From Eubacteriales bacterium (GTDB lineage Bacteria > Bacillota > Clostridia > Lachnospirales > Lachnospiraceae), in NCBI GenBank assembly GCA_030533405.1, contig JAUNJF010000009.1:37932-101931 (forward strand): 64,000 bases of DNA, read 5' to 3'. Shown one piece after another: positions 19,161 to 27,247 of the stretch. The notes beneath the pieces are model-generated. The model ran no database searches. It had not been told where the DNA came from and saw nothing but the letters and a program-made list of their open reading frames with translations. Both the position numbers and the translations under genes were made by a program. Numbering within the stretch: the first letter of the stretch is position 1; each line of letters opens with the position of its first letter.

Positions 19161-19318
19161 TTTTTCTTCCTCCCTCCTGTCTTTTAACAGAATGTTCGGT
19201 TTCAAATAGTTTTCTATGGGTTATTTGAGTTTATTCCATCATAGAGAATTTGTATTCTTATATTTTTAGAAATTACATAATATATCTATATAGATATTAG
19301 TAAAAAGAGAAAAAATAA

Positions 19319-19342
19319 ACGATACAGATTTCTCCGTATCGT
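19319..19342 (-). terminator. Terminator of the 61-aa gene (ACGATAC hairpin)
   Basis: ACGATAC (19319-19325) pairs with GTATCGT (19336-19342), followed on the minus strand by a T-rich tail. The sequence is almost the same as the terminator at 18955. Confidence 0.75.
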
Positions 19343-19362
19343 CTATTTCCCAGTGCATAAAA

Positions 19363-19548
19363 TCATTTACCTTCAGCAAATGTATTTTGAATCAAATCTT
19401 TTTCCATTCTGTTATTGCTTAATCCAGATTCCTCAATAGGCTCATTTCTAAGCTGGATTAGATCATATTCTGGACCAAGTGCATCATATTCAGCTTTTAC
19501 TTCCTCATTTGCAAGAGCTTTTTCCTTATAATTTTTATAGTTGCCCAT
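19363..19548 (-). CDS. Short protein resembling the N-terminus of a HigA-type antitoxin, HTH lost
   Basis: 61 aa. The start (NYKNYKEKALANEEVKAEYD ALGPEYDLIQ) matches the leader helices of XRE antitoxins of the HigA/HigB type, where an HTH normally follows LIQA. Here the following sequence (LRNEPIEESGLSNNRMEKDL) is degenerate and ends without a helix-turn-helix. It has a good AAAGGA site. It may be a remnant or a trimmed regulator. No toxin gene lies beside it. Confidence 0.5.
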   Translation of the reverse strand: MGNYKNYKEKALANEEVKAEYDALGPEYDLIQLRNEPIEESGLSNNRMEKDLIQNTFAEGK

Positions 19549-19611
19549 TCTTAGAGTTTCCTTTCTATCTCCCCCTGTCTATTAACAGGATGTTCCAGTA
19601 ACTATAATATT

Positions 19612-20322
19612 TTATAAATTATTATCTGCCTTCAGTTCTCTCTTATATTTGTAATAAGTACCTCTGGCAACACCTACTAGCTTCATACATTCAACATCAT
19701 CAAGCGTTCCCTGAAAGTCTTTGCTATATTTCATAATCTGTTCTTTTGCTTCAACAGATTTCTTTGTTACAAGCTTGGCTCCTTTAGGCTGTCCTATCCG
19801 CTTGCCGTTAAGTCTTGCTGTCTCCATTCCCTCTTTCGTCCTCTGGTGTAAATCCTCAACCTCTTTTTCAGACTGCTCAAATGCAAGGCGAATCTGTCTC
19901 TCAGCCAGCATAAAAATATATTTATTCAAAGCTTCAATAATTGCTTTCATAAGATCATCTGTAGCATCATCACCGCTGTTCATAGTTATACTAATCTGAT
20001 TATCTATTGCCTGCTTATAGGTTGCTGTATTGATATGAGGCTCTTTTAAGAATACCAAATTGATATTTTTATTGAAAAGCTCCTTATACAGTTCAAATCC
20101 TTCATCCGCTGTCCTACTCATACGAGATACGCTGTCAAAAATTATCGTATCATCATCCTTTATCAGACGCAGGATTTTATCAAATTCCTTCCTGCCTTGA
20201 AATTTCGTTCCAGTATAAACTTCCTTGACAATATGAGCATTCGGATACAGCTTTTTAATATTTCGCACCTGTCTCTCGATATTCTGATTTGGTGTAGAAA
20301 TTCTACAGTATCCATATTCCAC
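19612..20322 (-). CDS. Serine recombinase (resolvase/invertase family)
   Basis: 236 aa. The N-terminal catalytic domain has the Ser nucleophile in GYCRISTPNQNIERQ (Ser9) and the conserved SRMSRTADE segment near residue 67. A C-terminal HTH region (DDVECMKLVGVARGTYYKYK) binds DNA. The length fits a resolvase or invertase rather than a large serine integrase. The GTG start follows AGAGGAG. Likely roles are dimer resolution or inversion of local DNA. No clear res site or inverted pair was seen nearby. Confidence 0.85.
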   Translation of the reverse strand: MEYGYCRISTPNQNIERQVRNIKKLYPNAHIVKEVYTGTKFQGRKEFDKILRLIKDDDTIIFDSVSRMSRTADEGFELYKELFNKNINLVFLKEPHINTATYKQAIDNQISITMNSGDDATDDLMKAIIEALNKYIFMLAERQIRLAFEQSEKEVEDLHQRTKEGMETARLNGKRIGQPKGAKLVTKKSVEAKEQIMKYSKDFQGTLDDVECMKLVGVARGTYYKYKRELKADNNL

Positions 20323-20472
20323 TAAAAATCATCTCCTCTCTGTCGTATCAGTATCAAATCTAAGGTTATCTCCATTAGTGTCAAAAGGTGGATTTTTGAC
20401 AGCCTAAAACAGCACTATTCAGATGCCACTTCTAGGGTTCGTTACTTTTAACACCAATTCCATAAATAAAAA

Positions 20473-20519
20473 TGCCTCCTTTCATTTCTATGTAGATAAT
20501 ACATAGATGAAAGAAGGCA
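20473..20519 (-). terminator. Terminator of the WYL/AAA+ operon
   Basis: TGCCTCCTTTCAT...TATGTA pairs with TACATAGATGAAAGAAGGCA with few mismatches. On the minus strand it is followed by TTTTTATTT. It lies about 50 bases past the stop of the AAA+ gene. Confidence 0.8.
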
Positions 20520-20569
20520 CTTTGCGTGTCCATTGTAATATTAACTTTATTTCATTATATCAACACTTG

Positions 20570-22072
20570 CTATCTTCTCGCTATAGCTGCATTAACATTT
20601 TCAAATCCTCTTGCTTTAAATTCATCTCTCATACTCTGAATTTCAACAGGCATAATTTTCGAAATAGAGTTTGTCTCTTTAATACATGTTGTAATAGTTT
20701 TAACAACATTATCCATTCCTTCAACCAACATCTTTCGTTTTGCTTCTTTTAGGATGTATTCAATATCTGCTCCGCTATAGCCTCCGCCTTCCATTTCAGA
20801 GGATATAGTAACAATTTCTTTCTGAGATATATCAATTTGTAACTTCTCTGAATGTATTTTAACAATCTCTTTTCGCTCATTATTGTTAGGGAGATCTACA
20901 TAATATATTTTATCAAATCTTCCCCGACGCAAAAGCTCCGCCGGCAATTTAGATACATTATTAACAGTTGCAATAGTAAAAATCATTGCCTGATGTTCCT
21001 GCATCCATGTCAAAAATTTTCCTAGCATTCTTTGTGACACACCCGAGCTATCATCGTTAGATGAAAAAGCTTTTTCAAATTCATCCAACCACAATACGCA
21101 AGGTGAAATCGCCTCAGCAATTTGTAATGCATTAGACAGATTCTTTTCTGTCTCGCCAACATATTTATTCATAAGATTTCCAAAATCAATTCTTAATAAT
21201 GGCAAACCTAACACATTCGCAGACACCTTGGCACATAACGACTTTCCACATCCCGTTACTCCAACCAAAAGCATTCCCTTCGGAAATAAAATTTGACGCA
21301 TACTATCACCATTATTTGTTACATCCAAGATTTTTTTAGCGTCACTTACCCAAGCCTTTAGTCTATCATAGCCTCCAAGATTATTTTTCTCAACTGGCTC
21401 TTCTATAGAAATCAATCCTGTTTGATTTAATGCTTTCACCTTTAGTTTACGAAGGTGTAAAAGAATATCTTCTTCATCTTTGCATAGATAACAACTCTCT
21501 AAAATATTCATTTTTGTTTGTGCTCTCGTCAGACCAAGACAACATTCAGCAGCACTGTTCTGAAAACTTTTGGAAAACTTATTTTTTCCAAAAGTGCTTC
21601 TAACTAAACACTTCACATACTCTACACACTCACTTCGTTTCATATAAGGAATTTCTATTGTCGTAGACAATCGCCCTAACCCAGCAGGCAAAATATTTGT
21701 ATCAGAAATCAAAATAACCATAATTGGTTTACTTACCATGTTCGGATTGTCTAATTCCAATAGCTTTTTTAATGAAACTTCAACCCTGTAATCAGAAAAT
21801 AATCTATTACTATTACTAATTACCAATACTGTATTTTTGAAAGAAAGTTCATACATCCATTTATTTATTGTCAGAGAAAAATCTTGTGCTTCTGTTTCCT
21901 CAATCGGTACATCGAATCCTTCTAACATATCATAATGAATAATTTCATATTCCTGCATAAAGACTTGTTCTACGATTCTTTTTACAGTATCTTCCTCATA
22001 GGTAATAATTTGCAAAAGAGGAACCTTTGCTCGCTTTTTTTCTTCAATCAGGTTCTTTATACTGTCCTTCAT
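20570..22072 (-). CDS. Ycf46-like AAA+ ATPase
   Basis: 500 aa. The layout matches Ycf46-type proteins: a degenerate first AAA fold (about 1-215; VLVISNSNRLFSD, IMVILISDTN) without Walker A, then an active module opening with LGGYDRLKAWV, Walker A GVTGCGKS (271-278), Walker B VLWLDE (326-331), sensor Asn in TVNN, and arginine fingers in LLRRGRFDKIY. The C-terminal lid is GGGYSGADIEYILKEAKR. AAA+ proteins of this clade remodel proteins. Last gene of a five-gene operon with the WYL regulator, YkvA-like, membrane and Sel1 proteins, 9 bases after the Sel1 gene. Inferred to power a defence or stress complex. Confidence 0.82.
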   Translation of the reverse strand: MKDSIKNLIEEKKRAKVPLLQIITYEEDTVKRIVEQVFMQEYEIIHYDMLEGFDVPIEETEAQDFSLTINKWMYELSFKNTVLVISNSNRLFSDYRVEVSLKKLLELDNPNMVSKPIMVILISDTNILPAGLGRLSTTIEIPYMKRSECVEYVKCLVRSTFGKNKFSKSFQNSAAECCLGLTRAQTKMNILESCYLCKDEEDILLHLRKLKVKALNQTGLISIEEPVEKNNLGGYDRLKAWVSDAKKILDVTNNGDSMRQILFPKGMLLVGVTGCGKSLCAKVSANVLGLPLLRIDFGNLMNKYVGETEKNLSNALQIAEAISPCVLWLDEFEKAFSSNDDSSGVSQRMLGKFLTWMQEHQAMIFTIATVNNVSKLPAELLRRGRFDKIYYVDLPNNNERKEIVKIHSEKLQIDISQKEIVTISSEMEGGGYSGADIEYILKEAKRKMLVEGMDNVVKTITTCIKETNSISKIMPVEIQSMRDEFKARGFENVNAAIARR

Positions 22073-22081
22073 TATGCACCT

Positions 22082-22927
22082 CTACCTTTTTATCATTCTT
22101 TTGGCAACTTCAATCCCCAATCCAACTGCACCAACAGCAACAGCACCCAAAACAGTCCCTTCCACTTTTTTATATGTTTTCTTTACAGGATTTTCCGCTT
22201 TAATTTTCAAATGAGCATTTCTTATTGCCTCTTTAAATAGTGTAAAATTTCTATTTATCTCATCCTTATTAACAGCATCATCTTCTCCCAATGCTTTATA
22301 AAAATAGTCTACAACCAAGTCTACCGTCTTCTGTCTTTTTTCCTCCGGAGCACTTGAATACATATACTCCATCGCATATTCCATTGCTCTTGCCTTAATT
22401 GCATTATCATGATTTTCCAAACACCATTTGGTTGCAGTTCGAAATGCATCCACTTTTCCATATTCCGCCGCTTGCCTTAGTTCTTCTAACGCAGCATTAA
22501 AATTATAATTTTTATTTGCCTTAGCAAGCTTCACATAATCCTCAGGATTTGTACTCATATTGATATATATTTTTGCTTCATCATATTGTCTTTCTTTCAG
22601 AAAAAGATTTCCTAATCGAGATGCGGCAATACATTTCTTATCTTCTGGTAAATTAGAATCAATAACTATCTTATATGAGGCAATAGCATCTGTTTTTGAT
22701 TTTTGACATCCCCAACCATTTGCGTAGCAATCCCCAAGAAAACTAAAAACGATTATGTTCTCATCCGAATATTTTTTGAGTAATTCAAACACCTCTGTTT
22801 TTTGCTCTTTACTAAGTTCTGATTTCTTTATCAAAAAATAAAGATCTGCAATAATAACATCATTATTACTCTCAGAAAGAATAGTATCTATTTTTTCTTT
22901 TAATTTTTTCTTATCATACCCCATCAT
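22082..22927 (-). CDS. Sel1/TPR-like repeat protein with C-terminal hydrophobic tail
   Basis: 281 aa. Helical pairs such as FSFLGDCYANGWGCQKSKTD and ASRLGNLFLKERQYDEAKIYI are Sel1/TPR-like. A glycine/alanine-rich hydrophobic stretch near the C-terminus (VLGAVAVGAVGLGIEVAKR) could insert in a membrane or contact the glycine-rich tail of the upstream gene product. It starts directly after the upstream stop (AAGGAG site inside that gene's end). Likely an adaptor linking the AAA+ ATPase to its partner. Confidence 0.65.
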   Translation of the reverse strand: MMGYDKKKLKEKIDTILSESNNDVIIADLYFLIKKSELSKEQKTEVFELLKKYSDENIIVFSFLGDCYANGWGCQKSKTDAIASYKIVIDSNLPEDKKCIAASRLGNLFLKERQYDEAKIYINMSTNPEDYVKLAKANKNYNFNAALEELRQAAEYGKVDAFRTATKWCLENHDNAIKARAMEYAMEYMYSSAPEEKRQKTVDLVVDYFYKALGEDDAVNKDEINRNFTLFKEAIRNAHLKIKAENPVKKTYKKVEGTVLGAVAVGAVGLGIEVAKRMIKR

Positions 22928-24196
22928 CTACACTCCTTGTGTTAATAGATTTGTAGTTTGACTTGTAATGCTTTTAACATATAAAACTGGTTTTTCTGCA
23001 AGTTCAATTGAAAAGTTTTTAATCTTTATACAGCCATCAGCAGCTTTCATCATATTTTCTTTTCCGATTTTTTTAATTAAAACTCTTCCACCAATTCCAC
23101 CTGCAATACTTGCTGGAACTGTCAAGGTTCCTTCACTCAAAAATCCTCCTAATGCCCCCGCCGCAACAGAGCATACGGATGTAATAACAGATTCCAAAAC
23201 TTCTTCAACAGCTTCTGACTCTGTAATCTTTCCGCTACCACATTGAACACTAACTTTTATAACATCAGTAACAATACTTGCAGCCGCAAATGTCAATGAA
23301 TTTAACTGATCTAACGGCATGTCTTTAATGAACTGTGGCATAGAACTCATGTGTTTATTTATTTCAATAACAATAGCCTCTTTTAAAGCTATTTTTACCG
23401 CATCCCAACCAATATCTTTTAAATTGACGACAATATCCTCTTTTACGGTATTTTCAGATATACCTAATGTGTGTTCTACTAAAATTGTCACAGCTCTAAC
23501 AATGGCATCAAGAGCAATAGCTTTCTTCAAACATTCAACCCCAGCAATCACCAATTCTTTATCTGAGAACATACTTAAGTCCACTGTACTGAAATCTCCA
23601 GATTGCAATGCGTTCTGAATTTTTTTCGCCTCATCATATGACAATGGTGTGCTAGATATTCCATCATACTCAACAACATCAGTTACAGACCTTGTTGCCG
23701 AAAACCCTTTTTTCACTTCATTTAGCTGATCACTAGGAACCAACAACCTTTGATTTCTGTAATCTCCATCTTTAATAGCTTTTACCGTTGCTTCAGCACT
23801 AACACAACATTTTGCCTGATAATTTCTAATAACTTTGTTAGTGTTAATATCCCTGATTGAAATATCAACCGAGTTTTTCCCAAATCCGCCACCATCAATA
23901 GGCAACACATAAGCTCTATAATTTTTATCATTCAAAATTGCTCTGACATTAAATGTGTATGCTTGATATTTTTCAAATAAAAAGCCTTGCAATCTCGGAT
24001 TCATGCTTATGTTACCTGTGCTTGCCGCAATGCTATTTTTATATATAAGCTCGTTAATCTGCTCAACTTCATTCAAGACTGAATTAAAGTATTCGCAAAT
24101 CTGTAGATTAGTCATTCCTTCTAAACAAGTCTTTTTTATTCCTTCTGCAAAGGAAATCTCTTTTTTAGAAATACTCACATTAACTGTTTTTTTCAT
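22928..24196 (-). CDS. Possible PD-(D/E)XK-like protein with glycine-rich membrane-active C-terminus
   Basis: 422 aa, no family recognised. The middle carries NPRLQGFLFEKYQAYTFN (Glu75), KNSVDISIRD (Asp111) and then VIRNYQAKCC (Gln127-x-Lys129). That order, helix Glu, Asp, Q-x-K, matches restriction-nuclease-fold enzymes of the Mrr type. The C-terminal third has alternating small and hydrophobic residues (SVCSVAAGALGGFLSEG, VPASIAGGIGGRVLI), like a glycine-zipper membrane segment. The ATG at 24196 follows GGAGG and overlaps the YkvA-like gene by 17 bases. It may be the effector of the operon, as a nuclease, a pore, or both. All function here is inference. Confidence 0.55.
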   Translation of the reverse strand: MKKTVNVSISKKEISFAEGIKKTCLEGMTNLQICEYFNSVLNEVEQINELIYKNSIAASTGNISMNPRLQGFLFEKYQAYTFNVRAILNDKNYRAYVLPIDGGGFGKNSVDISIRDINTNKVIRNYQAKCCVSAEATVKAIKDGDYRNQRLLVPSDQLNEVKKGFSATRSVTDVVEYDGISSTPLSYDEAKKIQNALQSGDFSTVDLSMFSDKELVIAGVECLKKAIALDAIVRAVTILVEHTLGISENTVKEDIVVNLKDIGWDAVKIALKEAIVIEINKHMSSMPQFIKDMPLDQLNSLTFAAASIVTDVIKVSVQCGSGKITESEAVEEVLESVITSVCSVAAGALGGFLSEGTLTVPASIAGGIGGRVLIKKIGKENMMKAADGCIKIKNFSIELAEKPVLYVKSITSQTTNLLTQGV

Positions 24197-24587
24197 GACA
24201 TTTCCTCCATTCCTTATATTTTTGCACATCACCTTTTATTCCTAGACTTAAAACAAGCTTTATTACCGCAACATCATCTATATATCCTAATACTGGAATA
24301 CAATCTGGAACCAAGTCTATCGGTGACAAGAAATATGTTATTGCTGCTAGCATAGAAATAATAGAACACTTCGGAATATCTCTATACTCCTTCTTTATGT
24401 ATGACCGTATCATTTCTATCATCACAATTACATTTCGCAAATCTTCTCCAAATACAGGAACCTTTGACATTTTCAATTCTGCTTCATCCAAAATTTTTCC
24501 AACTTTATCATTATCTTCCAGTATCTTTTCTGCCTCTTGTCTATACTTTTCATATTCACTTTTTATGTCTTTTTCTGAAAAACTCAT
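24180..24587 (-). CDS. YkvA/DUF1232 family small membrane protein
   Basis: 135 aa. The C-terminal half contains ITYFLSPIDLVPDCIPVLG followed by YIDDVAVIKLVL, the hallmark of DUF1232 (YkvA). The N-terminus is a charged helical region (EKDIKSEYEKYRQEAEKIL). GAGGTG before the ATG at 24587 fixes the start. It is 14 bases from the WYL regulator's stop and overlaps the next gene, so it is firmly part of the operon. DUF1232 proteins have no settled function. Confidence 0.78.
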   Translation of the reverse strand: MSFSEKDIKSEYEKYRQEAEKILEDNDKVGKILDEAELKMSKVPVFGEDLRNVIVMIEMIRSYIKKEYRDIPKCSIISMLAAITYFLSPIDLVPDCIPVLGYIDDVAVIKLVLSLGIKGDVQKYKEWRKCHEKNS

Positions 24588-24601
24588 ACTACACCTCGCC
24601 A

Positions 24602-25561
24602 TCAGATTATTTCTTCCACCATATCTCCCTGACTTCTCAACCACATATCTATCCCATTGCCAAATACCTCTGCTGAGATGATATATGCACCGTCTTCCTC
24701 GCTGATAATCTTTGCAGTAGGAAGCTTGTCTAATACAGCCTCTATTGAAAGACCAGTGTACTTAAACTTAATCTTCCTGAGCTTACCGCCATACATAAAC
24801 TGGATTCTTTTACGGAACTCTCCTTCCTCAAACCTGTCACTGTATGGAATATGATATCTTTCATCCAAAACTTTCAAATTCTCTATACGATCAATTCTGT
24901 AAATCGTTGGGAACGAATCATTTAATACATCAAAATCTTTTCTTACTTCTTCATCATCAATGAATGCCGCCATGTAAAAATACAATTCAGAGAACATAAT
25001 CGCCAATGGCTGTACCTTTCGATGTACCACTGCCTTGTCCTTCAATCTTTGGTAATCAAATTCTATGTAGCTGTGAGTCTGTATCGCCTGACCAATGCTC
25101 CACATTTTATCTATAAAAACCGATTTATGCAGAGGTTCTATATAATGAAATTCTTCATTCTTAATCAGATCTGATACAAGCTTTTGATTAGTAGCTGGAA
25201 CACATGTTTCTATGAGTTTATCCAGCATTCCCTTCATCTCTTTTTTAGTGAATGCTCTGCTATCCAACAGGATTTTGCATATTGCAAGTATCTCTGGATT
25301 GGTAAACTTCAACTTGTATATTTGCTCCAATCTATAGCCTTTTTGAATGCGATCATACACAACAGAGTTGATAATGCCATCCTCTGTTCCTTTTACATCA
25401 AGATAATTGCGAATATCATCTATATCTCGCTGGATACTTCTCTCATTTACTCCATAATTGACAGCTTCCTCAGACTTATAAATCAAAGCCCCATTCATAA
25501 GCTTTGTATATAATCCCAACACTCTTTCTATCTTGTCAGTACCTTCGTTTCTATCCGCCAT
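24602..25561 (-). CDS. WYL-domain transcriptional regulator
   Basis: 319 aa. It has an N-terminal winged HTH (YGVNERSIQRDIDDIRNYL), a WYL ligand-binding domain (about 150-235: YIEFDYQRLKDKAVVHRKVQ PLAI, then PTIYRIDRIENL), and a C-terminal WCX extension. WYL proteins such as BrxR and CapW repress phage-defence operons and respond to nucleic acid or nucleotide signals. As the first gene of this operon it probably represses its own promoter; see the palindrome at 25622-25637. Confidence 0.85.
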   Translation of the reverse strand: MADRNEGTDKIERVLGLYTKLMNGALIYKSEEAVNYGVNERSIQRDIDDIRNYLDVKGTEDGIINSVVYDRIQKGYRLEQIYKLKFTNPEILAICKILLDSRAFTKKEMKGMLDKLIETCVPATNQKLVSDLIKNEEFHYIEPLHKSVFIDKMWSIGQAIQTHSYIEFDYQRLKDKAVVHRKVQPLAIMFSELYFYMAAFIDDEEVRKDFDVLNDSFPTIYRIDRIENLKVLDERYHIPYSDRFEEGEFRKRIQFMYGGKLRKIKFKYTGLSIEAVLDKLPTAKIISEEDGAYIISAEVFGNGIDMWLRSQGDMVEEII

Positions 25562-25621
25562 TTTGAAACCTCCCTTACTTAGCTATATAATACCAAGTCA
25601 GAAGGACACATTCTGTCTTTC

Positions 25622-25637
25622 TATCGCTACAGCGATA
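25622..25637. promoter_or_regulatory. Palindromic candidate operator between the WYL gene and an XRE gene
   Basis: TATCGCTACAGCGATA is a near-perfect palindrome 61 bases upstream of the WYL start codon. A half-site CCACAGCGATA recurs at 25775-25785 before the divergent XRE gene. A hairpin (about 25660-25690) with T-rich minus-strand exit lies between them. The paired sites suggest one regulator controls both directions. Confidence 0.5.
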
Positions 25638-25911
25638 ACTTTTTCTAAAAAAAATAACACCATAGAGGCAATGTCCCTATAGTGTCGCTGTATAAATCTG
25701 TCTTACCGCTATGCTTATTTTGCCCTCTAAAATACCTCTTCCGTTTACAAAATCTCCAACTTATATTATAACCGCCACAGCGATAATAGTCAATTCTTCC
25801 TAGATGTTACTTTCATGGAAAATACGGCTTAATCTATATAGGAATATCGTCAATTTTATTTCATCCATGTGTAACTTCACCTCTAAAAAATATTTAAAAG
25901 GAGTTACAATT

Positions 25912-26232
25912 ATGATTGATGAAGACAACCTACACATCTTTATTCGAAAGCGAATAACCACTTTACGACAAAATGCCGGATATACAATAAATGGACTCGC
26001 CTATAAATCCGGTGTATCACAATCCTACATAAGAGATATAGAGCTTGGAAACAAAACGAATATTTCTGTTGAAAAGCTCTTTATGTTATGTCTGGAACTC
26101 AATATTTCCCTCTCCGATTTTTTCAATGAAGATTTTATTGTTGCAGAGCCTACCCCTTTGGAAAATCGTATCAATGGAATGAGACCTGAGCAACAAGATA
26201 CTCTACTACATTTTCTAAATACTGTAGACTAA
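25912..26232 (+). CDS. XRE-family transcriptional regulator
   Basis: 106 aa. The helix-turn-helix reads LRQNAGYTINGLAYKSGVSQ SYIRDIELGNK. The C-terminus ends in a short helix (MRPEQQDTLLHFLN). AAGGAG before the ATG at 25912 selects this start over a longer frame. It is a clear paralogue of the 106-aa protein at 35955 in both length and layout. It diverges from the WYL operon and could regulate it or the element's excision genes. Confidence 0.85.
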   Translation: MIDEDNLHIFIRKRITTLRQNAGYTINGLAYKSGVSQSYIRDIELGNKTNISVEKLFMLCLELNISLSDFFNEDFIVAEPTPLENRINGMRPEQQDTLLHFLNTVD

Positions 26233-26237
26233 CTCTA

Positions 26238-26257
26238 GGGCACCTTAAAGGGTGCTC
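26238..26257 (+). terminator. Terminator after the XRE gene
   Basis: GGCACC/GGGTGC stem with a TTCTTTTT tail directly after the stop of the XRE gene. Confidence 0.65.
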
Positions 26258-26285
26258 TTCTTTTTGCACTCACGATACTACTATA

Positions 26286-26348
26286 GCACCTTTTGTCGAT
26301 AATCAAACCTCTCATTGCACCTTTTGTCGAATTTATAGACCTCTGATT
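26286..26348. repeat. Two imperfect 31-32-bp tandem repeats upstream of an XRE gene
   Basis: GCACCTTTTGTCGA occurs at 26286-26299 and 26317-26330. Each is followed after 8-9 bases by CCTCTnATT. The pair lies 60-120 bases upstream of the next XRE gene and is well placed for a regulator binding site. Confidence 0.55.
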
Positions 26349-26405
26349 GAGTTATCGAAAGCCGAAGTCTACTTTATAATATACCTTAGAAAGTGGTGAA
26401 CACAT

Positions 26406-26756
26406 ATGGATGAAATAAAATTTGATGAGATGGGACGCCGCCTCGCTGAAATACGCAAGGCTAATCGCTATACCCAAGATCAGCTCGCAGCGGTTCTTGA
26501 GCTAACACCAAAGCACATCAGCCACTGCGAATCTGGTACATCCTGCCTTTCCTTCAAAAAGATAGTTGAGTTTTGCAATCTTTGTAATTGCAGTCTCGAT
26601 TACATAGTATGGGGAAAAAGCAAGGATGATAAAATTGAAAGACTTGATAATACGGTACTATCCATTCTCCGAACTGGAACGGATGAAGAAGTAAATCATG
26701 TCAACAGATATTTGGAAATATATTCCGAAATGCTTTTACAACAAAAAAATATGTAA
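26406..26756 (+). CDS. XRE-family transcriptional regulator
   Basis: 116 aa. HTH: IRKANRYTQDQLAAVLELTP KHISHCESG. It continues with SFKKIVEFCNLCNCSLDYIVWG, a layout common in small XRE repressors of Firmicutes elements. The C-terminal 40 residues look helical and may be for dimerisation. A strong terminator follows. It is probably controlled through the tandem repeats in its own leader. Confidence 0.85.
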   Translation: MDEIKFDEMGRRLAEIRKANRYTQDQLAAVLELTPKHISHCESGTSCLSFKKIVEFCNLCNCSLDYIVWGKSKDDKIERLDNTVLSILRTGTDEEVNHVNRYLEIYSEMLLQQKNM

Positions 26757-26762
26757 AAAAAG

Positions 26763-26789
26763 AGGTGTGGACTCAAACGATCCACACCT
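26763..26789 (+). terminator. Strong terminator, probably bidirectional
   Basis: AGGTGTGGA (26763-26771) pairs exactly with TCCACACCT (26781-26789). A-rich and T-rich flanks fit use by both converging genes. Confidence 0.8.
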
Positions 26790-26806
26790 TTGTTATTATC
26801 TTTTCT

Positions 26807-27187
26807 CTAGTCTGCCAATAGGTATTGCTTTAATTTGGCATTTACCACATTCTCTTCAAAATCCTTTTTTATATCCATTGTAGCAGAGTAACATTCCACG
26901 AGCATTTTCTTAAACTGCTCCTCTGACAGTTCACCTCCAGCTTTATGCTGTGGAGCAATCTTTTTCATATCATACAGAACTGCATCTCCGTATATATATG
27001 GTTCCAGCTTTTCAGTAATAAAATCTTCAAATATTTTTGCCACATCTTCAGGCATACAGAACTTATATCTGTTGAATTTTTCTAGCATTTCACAAAATTC
27101 GTTTTCCTCCATCAATTCATCTGGATCAATGTAATCTAAGATAAGATTACAAGCATCAAATATGGCATTTCTCGTCAAATCGTTCAT
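26807..27187 (-). CDS. Hypothetical protein, 126 aa
   Basis: A soluble, acidic, helical protein with no recognised motif (ACNLILDYIDPDELMEENEF at the N-terminus). The ATG at 27187 follows GGAGAATG; a longer frame has no ribosome site. It is about 60 bases downstream of the ADP-ribosylglycohydrolase gene, so the two may share a transcript. Confidence 0.6.
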   Translation of the reverse strand: MNDLTRNAIFDACNLILDYIDPDELMEENEFCEMLEKFNRYKFCMPEDVAKIFEDFITEKLEPYIYGDAVLYDMKKIAPQHKAGGELSEEQFKKMLVECYSATMDIKKDFEENVVNAKLKQYLLAD

Positions 27188-27247
27188 TTTCACATTCTCC
27201 AATCTTTTAGTATAATGCCACATTATCGCAATTATTATGGAGCAAAC

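Noticed and set aside
19612-20322. Serine recombinase as the element's integrase
   Set aside because: It is a small resolvase-size protein in the interior, while the tyrosine pair sits next to the att core.
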